A DNA stretch of 64,000 nt from NCBI RefSeq assembly GCF_946886105.1, contig NZ_CAMPHV010000015.1:1-64000 (forward strand), given 5' to 3'. Positions 1 to 9,700 of this stretch are shown here, one piece after another. The position numbers were made by a program, and so were the translations under genes. The notes beneath the pieces are model-generated. The model was not told the origin of the DNA and did not search any database. It saw only the letters and a list, made by a program, of their open reading frames with translations. Origin of the DNA: an uncultured Pseudomonas sp. GTDB lineage: Bacteria > Pseudomonadota > Gammaproteobacteria > Pseudomonadales > Pseudomonadaceae. Numbering within the stretch: position 1 is the stretch's first letter; each line of letters begins with the position of its first letter.

Positions 1-7
1 TGACTTC

Positions 8-53
8 GATCGTTCCCACATCGAGGCGTCGAACCGTCCACGTGGGAACGATC
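8..53. repeat. short inverted repeat (REP-like)
   Basis: A 12-bp arm GATCGTTCCCAC at 8-19 is perfectly inverted at 42-53, with a 22-nt spacer. It lies downstream of recJ, which reads leftward. It looks like one of the short extragenic palindromes scattered through Pseudomonas chromosomes; on the recJ transcript it could fold and act as a 3' stabiliser or weak terminator. Confidence 0.6.
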
Positions 54-63
54 AGTTGCTCCC

Positions 64-131
64 GTAGCCCGGATGAAATCCGGGGGAATATTGTGCGACT
101 AACACCGCTCCCCGGATTGCATCCGGGCTAC
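64..131. repeat. REP-like inverted repeat downstream of recJ
   Basis: Outer arms GTAGCCCGGATG (64-75) and CATCCGGGCTAC (120-131) are perfect reverse complements, with further CCGG-rich complementarity inside. A related CCGGATGCAATCCGG motif occurs at about 44,693-44,707, upstream of the multicopper oxidase gene. This is typical of Pseudomonas extragenic palindromes; no coding content is seen. Confidence 0.6.
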
Positions 132-152
132 AAAAGCACCCGCGAGCCGTGC

Positions 153-1871
153 CTAGCGCGGCTGAATATGCGCGATCAGCAGCTGCACGGTTTCCTGCCC
201 GCGGTACTCGTTGACATCCAGCTTGTAGGCCAGCTCGACCCAACGCACGGTCGGATTCGGCCAGAGTTCGCGGTCGATATTGAAGGCGATGCCGTCCAGG
301 GTCTGCCCGCCGCACTCGGTCTTCAGCACCATCTTGAGATGGCGCTCGCCGACGATGCGCTGCTGGGTCAGCTGGAACACCCCATGGAACAGCGGCTCGG
401 GAAAATGCTGGCCCCAGGGTCCGGCGTTGCGCAGTTCCTTGGCCAGCGGCAGGTGGAATTCCTCGAGCGACAGCGCGCCGTCGGAGAGCAAGCGGCCGGT
501 CAGGTCGTCCTCGCACAGCTGACGACGCACCTCGGCATCGAACGCCACGGCGAAGGCGCCGAAGTTTTCCTGGGGCAGGGACAAACCCGCGGCCATGGCG
601 TGGCCGCCGAATTTACTGATCAATTGCGGGTGTTTGGCGGCGACCGCATCCAGCGCATCGCGGATATGAAAACCGGGCACCGAGCGCGCCGAGCCTTTCA
701 GCACGCCGTCGCCGGCATCGGCGAAGGCGATAGTCGGGCGGTGGTAACGCTCTTTCATGCGCGAGGCGAGAATGCCGATCACGCCCTGGTGCCAATCCGC
801 CTCGAACAGGCACAGACCGAACGGCATATCCGCCAGCGGCAGATCCTTGAGTTGAGCCAGGGCTTCGCGCTGCATGCCCTGCTCGATCGCCTTACGATCC
901 TGATTGAGCTGATCCAGCTGCACCGCCATATCGCGGGCCAGGGCCTCGTCGTCGCAGAGCAGGCATTCGATACCCAGACTCATGTCGTCCAGGCGCCCGG
1001 CCGCGTTCAGGCGCGGGCCGAGGATAAAACCCAGGTCGGTGGAAGTGATGCGTCTGTGATCGCGCCCCGCCACCTCGAGAATCGCGCGCAAGCCCGGCCG
1101 CGCCCGGCCGGCACGAATCCGCGCCAGGCCCTGATGCACCAGAATGCGGTTATTGGCATCCAGCGGCACCACGTCGGCGACGCTGCCGAGGGCCACCAGG
1201 TCGAGCAATTCGCCGAGGTTGGGCTCCGGCCGCTGCACGCTGAACCAGCCGATTTCGCGCAGGCGCGCGCGCAGCGCCAGCAGCACGTAGAACATCACCC
1301 CGACGCCGGCCATGGCCTTACTGGGGAACTCGCAGCCGGGCTGATTGGGATTGACGATGGCGTCCGCCGCCGGCAATTCGGCGCCGGGCAAATGGTGGTC
1401 GGTGACCAGCACGGTCAAACCGGCCGCCTTGGCCGCCGCCACGCCCTCGACGCTGGAGATGCCATTATCTACGGTGATCAGCAATTGCGGCTCGCGTTCG
1501 AGCGCCACCGCGACTATCTCCGGGGTCAGGCCATAGCCGTATTCGAAGCGATTGGGCACCAGGTAATCGACATGCGCCGCGCCAAGCATGCGCAAGCCGA
1601 GCATGCCGACCGTGCTGGCGGTGGCGCCATCGGCATCGAAGTCGCCGACGATCAGCATCCGCTGGCCCTGCTGCAGGCCCTGCACCAGCAACTCGACCGC
1701 CGCGTCCATACCCTTCATCTGCTGATAGGGGATCAAGCGCGCCAGGCCCTTGTCCAGATCGGCCGCCGATTGCACGCCACGGGCGGCGTACAGACGGGTC
1801 AACAGCGGCGGCAGGTTGCCCAGATCGGGCATGACGGCGGGTAACGGGCGGGCTTCGATACGCATGGTCAT
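153..1871 (-). CDS. recJ: single-stranded-DNA-specific 5'-3' exonuclease RecJ
   Basis: RecJ degrades single-stranded DNA 5' to 3' in RecFOR recombination, mismatch repair and base excision repair. The 572-residue product has the DHH-superfamily signatures: DFDADG at residues 77-82, a second metal-binding aspartate region around VDNGIS (134-139), the DHH triplet at 158-160, and a GGHAMAAG motif in the DHHA1 region. Length matches the family. A second in-frame ATG two codons in (nt 1865, MRIEARPLP) is an equally plausible start. In Pseudomonas recJ usually sits near thrC-hom, but here the two are separated by the PspA/flotillin cluster. Confidence 0.97.
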   Translation of the reverse strand: MTMRIEARPLPAVMPDLGNLPPLLTRLYAARGVQSAADLDKGLARLIPYQQMKGMDAAVELLVQGLQQGQRMLIVGDFDADGATASTVGMLGLRMLGAAHVDYLVPNRFEYGYGLTPEIVAVALEREPQLLITVDNGISSVEGVAAAKAAGLTVLVTDHHLPGAELPAADAIVNPNQPGCEFPSKAMAGVGVMFYVLLALRARLREIGWFSVQRPEPNLGELLDLVALGSVADVVPLDANNRILVHQGLARIRAGRARPGLRAILEVAGRDHRRITSTDLGFILGPRLNAAGRLDDMSLGIECLLCDDEALARDMAVQLDQLNQDRKAIEQGMQREALAQLKDLPLADMPFGLCLFEADWHQGVIGILASRMKERYHRPTIAFADAGDGVLKGSARSVPGFHIRDALDAVAAKHPQLISKFGGHAMAAGLSLPQENFGAFAVAFDAEVRRQLCEDDLTGRLLSDGALSLEEFHLPLAKELRNAGPWGQHFPEPLFHGVFQLTQQRIVGERHLKMVLKTECGGQTLDGIAFNIDRELWPNPTVRWVELAYKLDVNEYRGQETVQLLIAHIQPR

Positions 1872-1881
1872 TCTTTTTCGT

Positions 1882-1936
1882 GTAGGGCGGGTGCAACCCG
1901 CCGGGTTCCTTGCTTGGCGGGTTGCACCCGCCCTAC
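1882..1936. repeat. perfect 21-bp inverted repeat (REP-like)
   Basis: Arms at 1882-1902 and 1916-1936 are exact reverse complements (GTAGGGCGGGTGCAACCCGC plus one base) around a 13-nt loop. It lies just upstream of the recJ start. The GTAGGGCGGGTGCAACCCGCC sequence type is a common extragenic palindrome in pseudomonads. Confidence 0.75.
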
Positions 1937-1952
1937 GGTAACAAACCTATTC

Positions 1953-2154
1953 TCAACGCGTCGTGAGCGCAGGTTAGGCAAGGCAAAAGCTGGCGAGGAA
2001 GCGACTGGGGTCGCATTCGACTTTACTGCTGTAAATAAGCATTACTCGCTTCGCTCGCCCTTCGGGCCGCGCTAAAGCGCGTTAGCCGCAAGCGGCTTGC
2101 CGAGCCAGCTTTTAACGCCGCATAACCAAGCGCAACAGCGTTGAAACAGGTTTT
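1953..2154. repeat. long intergenic imperfect palindrome, copy A
   Basis: The outer arms (AAACCTATTCTCAACG at 1953 and its near-complement CGTTGAAACAGGTTT before 2154) and inner arms AAAAGCTGGC (1985-1994) / GCCAGCTTTT (2104-2113) form a roughly 200-bp imperfect palindrome. The core TGTAAATAAGCATT (about 2030-2044) recurs in three other intergenic regions at 18.7, 41.1 and 46.6 kb. The right end runs into the stop codon of yaeQ (TAA on the minus strand, 2155-2153). A GC-rich hairpin block (about 2047-2100) interrupts this copy. Confidence 0.6.
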
Positions 2155-2692
2155 AGCGTTGGCCGATCAGCCACTCGACGGGCACTTCATGCTGGCCACG
2201 CTCGTCAGTGACGAAGAGCTCGCCGTCGCTGATCATCACGCTCCAGCTCAGCGAACGCGGCATATCCAGGGCCAGGCTGGCCAGGGCTTCCTGGTCCAGC
2301 GCCACCACGTTGATGTTTTTCAGGCTGCGCACCGGGTCGAGCACCTTGGTCTGCCACACGCGCAGGTTGCCGTAGGCCACCAGGCTGAACTTCTCGGTAC
2401 GCCGTGAGCACCAGGTGATGCGGTCGCTGTCCGGCTGACCGACTTCGATCCAGTGCAGCACGCGGTCGTCCAGGCTCTTCTCCCACAGCGCCGGCTCGTC
2501 GACATCCGACAGGCCGCGGCCGAAGGCCAGTTGCTCGTGATAGAACAGGGCATAGGCGATCAAACGCGCGGCCAGGCGCTCTTCGGTTTCCGAGGGGTGA
2601 CGGGCGACGGTGAAACGCAGGGTTTCATAGACGCTGCGGTCCATATCGGTAAGGTTCAGATCGATCTTGTAGGTCGTGGAAGGCAGGGCCAT
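2153..2692 (-). CDS. yaeQ: YaeQ family protein
   Basis: The 179-residue sequence matches the YaeQ family by its start (MALPSTTYKIDLNLTDMD), the ARHPSETEERLAARLIAYAL stretch and the DEPALW...W.EVGQPD motif. YaeQ has a PDDEXK-like nuclease fold; its role is uncertain (the E. coli gene was found as a suppressor linked to RfaH-dependent expression). Its length is that of the E. coli protein (about 180). It stands alone between recJ and the helicase gene, 86 bp from the latter. The 3' end overlaps the edge of the intergenic palindrome described at 1953-2154. Confidence 0.9.
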   Translation of the reverse strand: MALPSTTYKIDLNLTDMDRSVYETLRFTVARHPSETEERLAARLIAYALFYHEQLAFGRGLSDVDEPALWEKSLDDRVLHWIEVGQPDSDRITWCSRRTEKFSLVAYGNLRVWQTKVLDPVRSLKNINVVALDQEALASLALDMPRSLSWSVMISDGELFVTDERGQHEVPVEWLIGQR

Positions 2693-2778
2693 GGACGGGC
2701 TTCTTGGTTATTCGCAAAGGCGGCAAGTCTACCTTGAATCCAGGCAGCGTGCCTTGAGCGGGGATGGATGGCCGACAG

Positions 2779-5496
2779 CTACAAGCGCTGCAATAGGGCC
2801 TGCAACGCCAACTCGGGTTCGAGCTTCCACAAGCCGTAGCTCAGCGGCAAGGTTTCCAGGCCAGCGCGCGCCAGCACCAGATAACGCTCCAGTTCGAGAA
2901 AGCCCTCGCCTTCGCCGGGAAAGCCGATCAGGTCGATGGCCAAACACCTGTCGCCGCGCTGGCAGAAGATATCCAGCAGCAGCCCGGCCAACGGATAGCT
3001 GGTCCAGGTGCTGACGCCATGGGCTTCGAGCGCGGCGCAGACCTGGCGCTGAAAAGCGTCCTGAGCAGTGCCCGCAACGGCTACCGGGGTGGACGGACGA
3101 ATCGATTCCACATAGCGACGCAGCAAGTGCTGCGCCGGCAACTGCTGCTCGTCGCCGCTGAACAACAGCACCTGACGCTCACGGGCGCGGGTGATGGCGA
3201 CGTTGAACATATCCGCGCGGTTGAGGTAGGTCGCCACCTGACTGCCGCCACCATGCATGGCGAAGCTGATGATCATCAGATCGCGCTCCTCGCCCTGAAA
3301 ACCGTAGGGCGTGGCGATCAACAGAGCGAACTCACGCAATTGTTCCAGCGACAGCGTTGCGGCGACTCGCTGGCGGATCGCCTCGACCTGATCGCGAAAC
3401 GGCGAGAGTACGCCGATGCTTGGCTTCAGCGGACTGTCGGCATAGCGCGCCATATGTTCGCCGAGCAATTCCAGCACCCGCGCCACCTCGGCCGGATTGA
3501 CGCCATTGGCGCCGCGCTCACCGCTCAGCCTTTCGATTTGCAGGCTGGCGCAGCCCTCCTGTCCCGGGCGCTCTTTCATCACCCGCAGGCGGTTGTCGTA
3601 GAAGTGTTGATTGCTGAAGCGGATCAGCGCCGGGCGGCTGCGGAAATGCTCGTCGAGAAAGATCACCGCGTCCTGCCGAGCCAATTGCAGGCCCATCAGA
3701 TCCAGCACGCTATTGGCTCTGTAACTCCACTGCTCGCCCTGCTCGGCCGGTACTTGCGCACGGCTCGCCAGCCGCGCCTCGGCGGCGATGGACAAAAACG
3801 AGATATGCCGTAACTGCCGCACATCGCCTGCCACCACCGCCCGCTTGCAACGCTGGAAGGCCGGCAACGCCGAGGCGATATCGCACTGGGTCGCCTCGTC
3901 CATCACCATCACGTCGAACAGCCCGGCCCGTAGCGGCAACATGCGGTGCAGTTCGTCGAGCGTCACCACCCAGATAGGAAACGCCGCCAGCAGGCGCGCC
4001 GGGTCGATATCCTCGAACAACGCCAGTTGGCGCTGCGAGCTGCGCGCGCGGATCGCCTGGTTGTAGTGCACGAAGGTCTGTCGATCCTTGGCCAGCAAAC
4101 GTTGCAAACCCAGGGCCCGGCGAGTATTCAGGTAGTCGCGGCTGAGCCGCTGGCGGCGCTGCTGGCACTCGCGCAACTCATCGAGCAATGCCCAGGGTCG
4201 TGCACTGGAACCGATACGCTGGCGCACCCAGGGCACTTGCAACCAGCGCTGCCAGAAACTCAGGCTGCCGCGCTCGGCACGCAACAGCAACCGACTCCAG
4301 GCCAGCGCCTGTTCGCCGCGCCGGCGAAAAGCCAGGCTCAAACGTCGCTCGTTACGCTGCAAATCCTTGAGCTCGCGCCGCTGCTGGCGTTCAACGCCCT
4401 CCTCGACCTGTTCGAGCTCACCTTGCAGGGCGCGCGCCAGGCGCTCGCGCAGCCCTTTGAGCTGACCCTGGCCATCGCATTCCAGCACCCCATCACGTAA
4501 GCCGAAGTCGTCGCGCAGCTTCTGCGCGATGACTTTCACCGCCTGCTCGCTACGGCTGACCAGCAACACGCTTTCGCCGTGCAGGTAACGATCCAGCGCC
4601 AGGGCGGCCAGGGTGTAGCTCTTGCCGGTGCCCGGCGGGCCGCTGATCTGACTCAAGGGATAGCGCGCGGCGTTTTCCAGCGCCCGACTCTGGGCGGCAC
4701 TGAGTTGCGCCGGCAAGTTTTGCGGCGCACTGACGCCAGCCGCATTGGCGGCTGTAGCGGGATCGCCGAGCAACTGGCGCAGCGGCGGCGACAATTCACT
4801 GGCCGTCTGCAACTGCTGCAATTCATGGGCGATACCGCGGCTGCCGCTACCGCGCGGCACCAGCGCGACCATGGCCCCAGCCTGCACCGACAGGCTGCGC
4901 CGGCGCAGCGCTTTGCCCAGCGCGGCCTCGTCGGCCAAAGCGGGAAATCCGGCAGCGGCGGCGACATCCTGGACCCGGGTGGTGGCCGCGACCCAGGACA
5001 ACAGCACGCCAAGGACCAAGGCATCCAGCGGTTCGCTGGGCAAGGTCAAACCGGCGAACGCGTCGTTCTCTTCGCCGCTGAGCAGCTGCCGCAACAAGCG
5101 CCAGTTGCCATGAGGCTGTTGCAGATCGATGGCCAGCAATTGGCTCTGCCCGTCGGCAGTGCGCTCCAGACGGGCTTCGTAATAGAACAGCGGCCCGCAG
5201 ATCGGCACGGCTGCCGCGTCGGTCGTAGTCAGGCGCCCGCAAATCGGCAGCACGCCATAAATCAACTGCAACTCGCGCTGGTAGAGGCTTTGTTGCCGCT
5301 CCAGCGCCGCGCCCAATTCCGCCGTCAATGGCAGGCTGAGCAAGCCGCCACTGACCAGTTCTTCACGCCCGCCCAGCCAAGCCCAGCGCTCGGCCGGCAA
5401 CTTGCTCAGGTTATCCAGATCCAGGTCGCGGCTATCGGCCAGGTAGCAGCTGCGGTAGAAACCGATAAGTTGGCGAACGGACGATGCACTGTTCAT
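2779..5496 (-). CDS. SF1 (UPF1-like) DNA/RNA helicase with C-terminal nuclease-like domain
   Basis: A 905-residue superfamily 1 helicase. Walker A GPPGTGKS lies at residues 286-293, preceded by a Q-motif-like LSAAQSRALENA. Walker B/motif II reads VMDEATQCD (about residue 535), motif III is GDVRQLRH, and motifs V/VI include GFQGEERD and NVAITRARER, so the ATPase core is complete. The last roughly 100 residues (FQRQVCAALEAHGV onward) resemble the small Vsr/REase-like domain found at the C-terminus of such helicases, but the expected D...ExK core reads LLDIF...CLAIDLIGFPG, so catalysis is doubtful. The start ATG overlaps the PLD gene's TGA by one base (TGATG), indicating translational coupling. 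It is the last gene of the leftward eight-gene run. Its physiological role is not known. Confidence 0.85.
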   Translation of the reverse strand: MNSASSVRQLIGFYRSCYLADSRDLDLDNLSKLPAERWAWLGGREELVSGGLLSLPLTAELGAALERQQSLYQRELQLIYGVLPICGRLTTTDAAAVPICGPLFYYEARLERTADGQSQLLAIDLQQPHGNWRLLRQLLSGEENDAFAGLTLPSEPLDALVLGVLLSWVAATTRVQDVAAAAGFPALADEAALGKALRRRSLSVQAGAMVALVPRGSGSRGIAHELQQLQTASELSPPLRQLLGDPATAANAAGVSAPQNLPAQLSAAQSRALENAARYPLSQISGPPGTGKSYTLAALALDRYLHGESVLLVSRSEQAVKVIAQKLRDDFGLRDGVLECDGQGQLKGLRERLARALQGELEQVEEGVERQQRRELKDLQRNERRLSLAFRRRGEQALAWSRLLLRAERGSLSFWQRWLQVPWVRQRIGSSARPWALLDELRECQQRRQRLSRDYLNTRRALGLQRLLAKDRQTFVHYNQAIRARSSQRQLALFEDIDPARLLAAFPIWVVTLDELHRMLPLRAGLFDVMVMDEATQCDIASALPAFQRCKRAVVAGDVRQLRHISFLSIAAEARLASRAQVPAEQGEQWSYRANSVLDLMGLQLARQDAVIFLDEHFRSRPALIRFSNQHFYDNRLRVMKERPGQEGCASLQIERLSGERGANGVNPAEVARVLELLGEHMARYADSPLKPSIGVLSPFRDQVEAIRQRVAATLSLEQLREFALLIATPYGFQGEERDLMIISFAMHGGGSQVATYLNRADMFNVAITRARERQVLLFSGDEQQLPAQHLLRRYVESIRPSTPVAVAGTAQDAFQRQVCAALEAHGVSTWTSYPLAGLLLDIFCQRGDRCLAIDLIGFPGEGEGFLELERYLVLARAGLETLPLSYGLWKLEPELALQALLQRL

Positions 5497-6182
5497 CAGT
5501 TATCCGCGTAACGCGCCCACAGGCTGTCGAATTCGCGGCTGAAGGCGGCGATCAGTTGCGGCTGATCGACCACCACGAAGTTCTCTTCATTGCTGGTGCT
5601 GGCGCTGCGGGTCCAGTTGAAGCTGCCGTTGAGCAGCAGTTGGCCATCGAACAGGGCGAATTTGTGGTGCATATGATAGGGGCCGGAGTCGATACGCAGC
5701 GGCACGCCTTTGTCGCGTAGCCATTGCACGTCGCTGCCGACATCGAACTGTTTTTCGTTGTCGCTGATCACCCGCACGGCGAGGCCGCGCTGGTGGCAGG
5801 CGAGGATTTCCTCGCTGAGCGGGTCGTCGGAGATGGTGTAGACGCAGATATCCACACTCTTGCGCGCCTGCCGGCACAGCTCGCGGATTTTCCGCCGGCA
5901 GTCGTCGCCCGGGCTGAAATGGGCGCTGGCGATATTGCGCGTCGGCACGACATTGGCGTCCAGGGTCTTGATCACCTGTTCCAACCACTTCAGCGCCCGC
6001 TCGGCATTGGCCGGCTCGCGGATCAGTTCGCGCACCAGGGCGAAGGCGCGGTTGCGCATATAGCGCACCTGGTCGGGGCTCAGCTCGCTGCCAAGCTGAC
6101 GCAGCTCGTCGCGCTCCTCATTGCTCAGGCGCAGATCGGCCAGGCTGTCGCGCAACTGCTGATCGAGACGGTTGAAATCCAC
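5496..6182 (-). CDS. phospholipase D-like (single HKD) nuclease
   Basis: A 228-residue protein whose C-terminal half is a PLD-fold domain. It has one HxKx4D motif (HHKFALFD) followed by LLNGSFNWT and an ENFVV segment, typical of the Nuc/mitoPLD-type phosphodiesterases that work as dimers. The N-terminal roughly 95 residues are helical and charged (residues 4-60 rich in R, E and L) and may be an interaction domain. No signal peptide is apparent, so it is probably cytoplasmic. It starts at the base next to the rhomboid stop and overlaps the helicase start by one base, so the three are likely co-translated. The substrate cannot be told from sequence; nucleic acid is more likely than lipid given the helicase partner. 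Confidence 0.82.
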   Translation of the reverse strand: MDFNRLDQQLRDSLADLRLSNEERDELRQLGSELSPDQVRYMRNRAFALVRELIREPANAERALKWLEQVIKTLDANVVPTRNIASAHFSPGDDCRRKIRELCRQARKSVDICVYTISDDPLSEEILACHQRGLAVRVISDNEKQFDVGSDVQWLRDKGVPLRIDSGPYHMHHKFALFDGQLLLNGSFNWTRSASTSNEENFVVVDQPQLIAAFSREFDSLWARYADN

Positions 6183-6749
6183 TTAACCTCCTTGTTTGCG
6201 GCGCTGGCGTGGCGAATAGCGCCAGGCCGCATAAAGGCCGCCACAGAGCGTACCGGCCAGATGGTATTCGAAGGAAACGCCCTGCTGCGGCAGCAGGCCG
6301 AAGACCCAGCCGCCATGTAGAAACAGCACCAGGATCGCCAGCAGCAAGTCCAGCCAGCTGCGCCGGAACCAGGCCCGCGCCAGCAGCAGCGACCAGAGCC
6401 CGAACAACCAACCGCTGGCGCCGACATGGATGCCTTCGCGGGCGAACAGCCAGACCAGCAGGCCACTGCCGAGCAGGATAAACAGGCTGGCTTTGACGAA
6501 GTCGCGGCGCGACTCGATCAACGTCAGCGCGCCGAGCACCAGCAACCCGCTGAGATTGCCCAACAGATGCAGCCAACCGCCATGCAACCAAGGGGCAAAC
6601 AAAATGCCCGGCAAGGACTCGGGCCGGCGCGGGATCACGCCCCAAGCATTCAGGCTGTAACCGCTGACGCTGTTGAGCAGTTGCAGCACCAGCATCAGCG
6701 CGGCGATGCCGAACAGCAATTGCACGCGCGGGATCAGCCAAGCGGTCAC
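6183..6749 (-). CDS. rhomboid-family intramembrane serine protease
   Basis: A 188-residue polytopic membrane protein with about six hydrophobic segments. The rhomboid hallmarks are visible: HGGWLHLLGN in the second helix, the catalytic-serine motif GASGWLFG, and a histidine in a late helix (YHLAGTLCGG). These imply an active Ser-His dyad that cleaves membrane proteins within or beside the bilayer. The start ATG overlaps the stop of the giant ATPase gene by four bases (ATGA), so it belongs to the same transcript. In this setting the substrate may be a membrane partner in the cluster (YqiJ or YqiK), but that is inference. Confidence 0.85.
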   Translation of the reverse strand: MTAWLIPRVQLLFGIAALMLVLQLLNSVSGYSLNAWGVIPRRPESLPGILFAPWLHGGWLHLLGNLSGLLVLGALTLIESRRDFVKASLFILLGSGLLVWLFAREGIHVGASGWLFGLWSLLLARAWFRRSWLDLLLAILVLFLHGGWVFGLLPQQGVSFEYHLAGTLCGGLYAAWRYSPRQRRKQGG

Positions 6750-9700
6750 AGCGGCTCGCCGTCGACGTCGCCCACACGCTGCTCGTGACCGAGCTGCTCG
6801 CCGAGGTCGCGCAGTTGCGTGGAGATTTCCAACATGCGGTTGTGCGTGCGCAGGTCGATATCGATCTTCTTGTCCATCGCCTTGATCAACGGCAGAAAGC
6901 TGTTCTGCAAGCTGTCGGCCAGGCTTTCCAGGAGTTTCTGCACCGCCGGTTGAGCCGGGGCGATCACCTCGACCTGCGGGCGCAGCTTGCCCAGGTTATC
7001 CAGGCCGGCGAGCAACTCGGCCCAGGGAACGGTCGGCGCCGCGGCTTGTTCGCCGGGTGCCAGTTTGGCCAGCCCACGCACGCCCTCGACTAGGTCGTTG
7101 AGCTGCGCCACCACCCGGCCGCCGACGTCCGTATCGCTGCCGCCCATGGCCTTGTTGCGCATGAAGTCGCGCTTGATCTGCGCCCAGCGCTCGGCCTGTT
7201 CGGCGGTCATATTGCCGCGCAGTTCGGCGAGCTTCAGCAGGTTTTCCTCGGCGCCGGTGGTCAGCAGCTGGGATTCGCCCTGATAGTGGTCGGCGATCAG
7301 TTGCAGCACCTCGGCATCGTTCATCACCGCGCTGATCTTTTCCGCCATCTTGTTCATGTTGCGGTAGCTGCCTTGCAACTTGAACGGCGGCTCGGTGCGG
7401 TACTGATCGGCCTGAGCGGCGCTGGCGATGTACTGCTGGTTGACCCGCCCGACCACGTCGCGCACCTGCATCAGGCGTTGCAGGGTGGTGACGATTTCGT
7501 TGACCTCGGCGCCGCTGTAGCTGTGGCTCAGTTCGTTGCTGGAGAACGGCTTGCCCTCGGCCTTGGCGACGAAGCGATAGACATCGGCCATATCGCGGGT
7601 GGCCAGCGGCGCCAGCACCGGATTGGAGGTCAGGCCGTTTTCGATATAGGACAGCGCGAAGGCTTCCTGCATGCCGCCCAGGGTGTCGCCGAGGTTATAG
7701 ATGTCGGCGCGATTGGCCAGCATGTCCGGGATCTTGAACACGTCGCCGGACTCGGTATAGGGGTTGCCCGACATGATCACGCAGAACTTGCGCCCGCGCA
7801 TGTCGTAGGTGCGGGTGCGGCCCTTCCACACACCTTCGATACGCCGGGTGCCGTCGCACAGCGAAATGAACTTCTGCAGGAACTCCGGATGGGTGTGCTG
7901 GATATCGTCGAGATAGAGCATCACGTTGTTGCCCATCTCCAGCGCCAGGTTGAGCTTTTCCAGCTCCTGGCGCGAGGTGGCGTCCGGCGCCTGGGCCGGG
8001 TCCAGGGAGCGCACCTCGTGACCCAGAGCCGGGCCGTTGATCTTCATAAAGATCAAGCCGAGACGGTGGGCGACGTATTCCATCAGCGTGGTCTTGCCGT
8101 AACCCGGCGGCGAAATCAGCATCAGCAAGCCGGACAAGTCCGAGCGACGGTTCTCTCCCGCGGTGCCCATCTGCTTGGCCAGGTTGTCGCCGATCACCCC
8201 GAGATAAACGTCGTTGATCAGTTTGTTACGGACGAAGGAGCTGAGCGGCTTGGGCTTGAATTCGTCGAGGCGCAGCGCCTCGCGTTCGCTCGCCACCACC
8301 GCCTGGCGCAGCGCCTGGTAGCGCTGCAAGCCGGGCAGGAACCGCTCGCAGTGCACGCGCAGGCGGGCGAAGAAATCGTCCACCGCCAGCACCAGTTGCC
8401 GTTCGCCGATCCGAGGGTGCTCGCCCATCAGTTCCTTGACGGTGAAACGCAGGTCCACCTCGGTGATGCGCTTGGGCAGATCCTCGGCGAGCAGGCTCAA
8501 GGCCACAGCCTCGGGCACATAGGCGTTCAATGCGGCGAACTCATCGGCTGCGCAAAGGCCACGCAGCCAATTCTCGACCAGCGCCCACTGCGCCGCCGGG
8601 CGTTTCTGCAAGCCACTTAAAGTCTGCTGATAGACCTCCCACATATGCGCCGCCTGCAAGCGCGCTTGCAAACCGGCCAGCAACTCGCGGGCGTACTTGC
8701 TGAAGACGAACTCGATACGCTCGGCGGCCAGTTCCTGCACCAGGTATTCCGCGGCTTCGGCGAGCGTCGCCTGGCTGAAATTCATGCCGTGCTCGGCGAT
8801 ATAGCCGGTCATGGCCTCGGCAATTTCCGCCTGCAACTGCAACAGGCTGTCGCATTGACCGAACAGCTGCTGGATATGCCGGGCGCTGCGCGCACGCTGC
8901 GGCCATTGTTTGGCCTCGTCGCGGCGCTGCGCCTGGCCCCAGAAAAAGCTGGCGAAACCACGGGGCAAGGCGCCGTAGCTGAGCAGCCCGGCGCTGTCGC
9001 GCAGCGGCAGCAACTGGGCGAGGATCAGCGCCGCATCGTGGTCATGAATGCCCTTCTCGTAGCCTTCCTTGTAGCGCGGCGCGGCGAAATCGCGAATGCT
9101 CTTGATCAGTGCCTCCGGCTGGGTCAATTGCTGCTTGAGCAGATCGAGGCTGAGGCCGTCGCGTCCGCCATCGGCCGCCGCCAGCACTTCGCCGGCCAGG
9201 TATTCGGCGCGGTACAGCTCGCTGGATTCGGACTCCAGGGATACCTGCCAATAATCGCGCAGCGCTTCCAGCTCGGCGTTTTGCAACGGTTCGAGGAATT
9301 CGGTGCCGGTCAGGTGCAGGTAGAGCTGATCGCCGCGCGGCATCAGGGTCAGATCCAGCTCCTGGGTGTTGACGCTGAAGCGGTGGCGCGGGCCGAGCTT
9401 GATGACGTTGCCGCCCTCCTCGAACAGCTCGCTCTTGTCGCGCAGGCTGCGTACCGCCTGGTCGCGGGCGGCCTTGAGACGCGCCTCGACATCCTCGGCC
9501 TTGACGCTGTCCTTCAGCTCGCGCAGGCGCTCGGCCAGTTCGCGCAGCTTGAGAATCAGCGGGTCGGCGGCGAAAAAGGCGTTCAGCTCATCCGGTTGAG
9601 TCAGGCGCGCGGTGCGCCGGCCGAGACTTTCCAGGATGCGCCGCGCGGCATCCAGCAGGCCCTGGGCCTTGCGTTGGCGCTCGTCGAGCAGCGCCTGTTT

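Noticed and set aside
42..1844. 600-codon open frame on the plus strand
   Set aside because: It is exactly antisense to recJ, whose motifs are intact. Long antisense frames are expected in GC-rich DNA, and its translation is low-complexity (Q, R, A, G).
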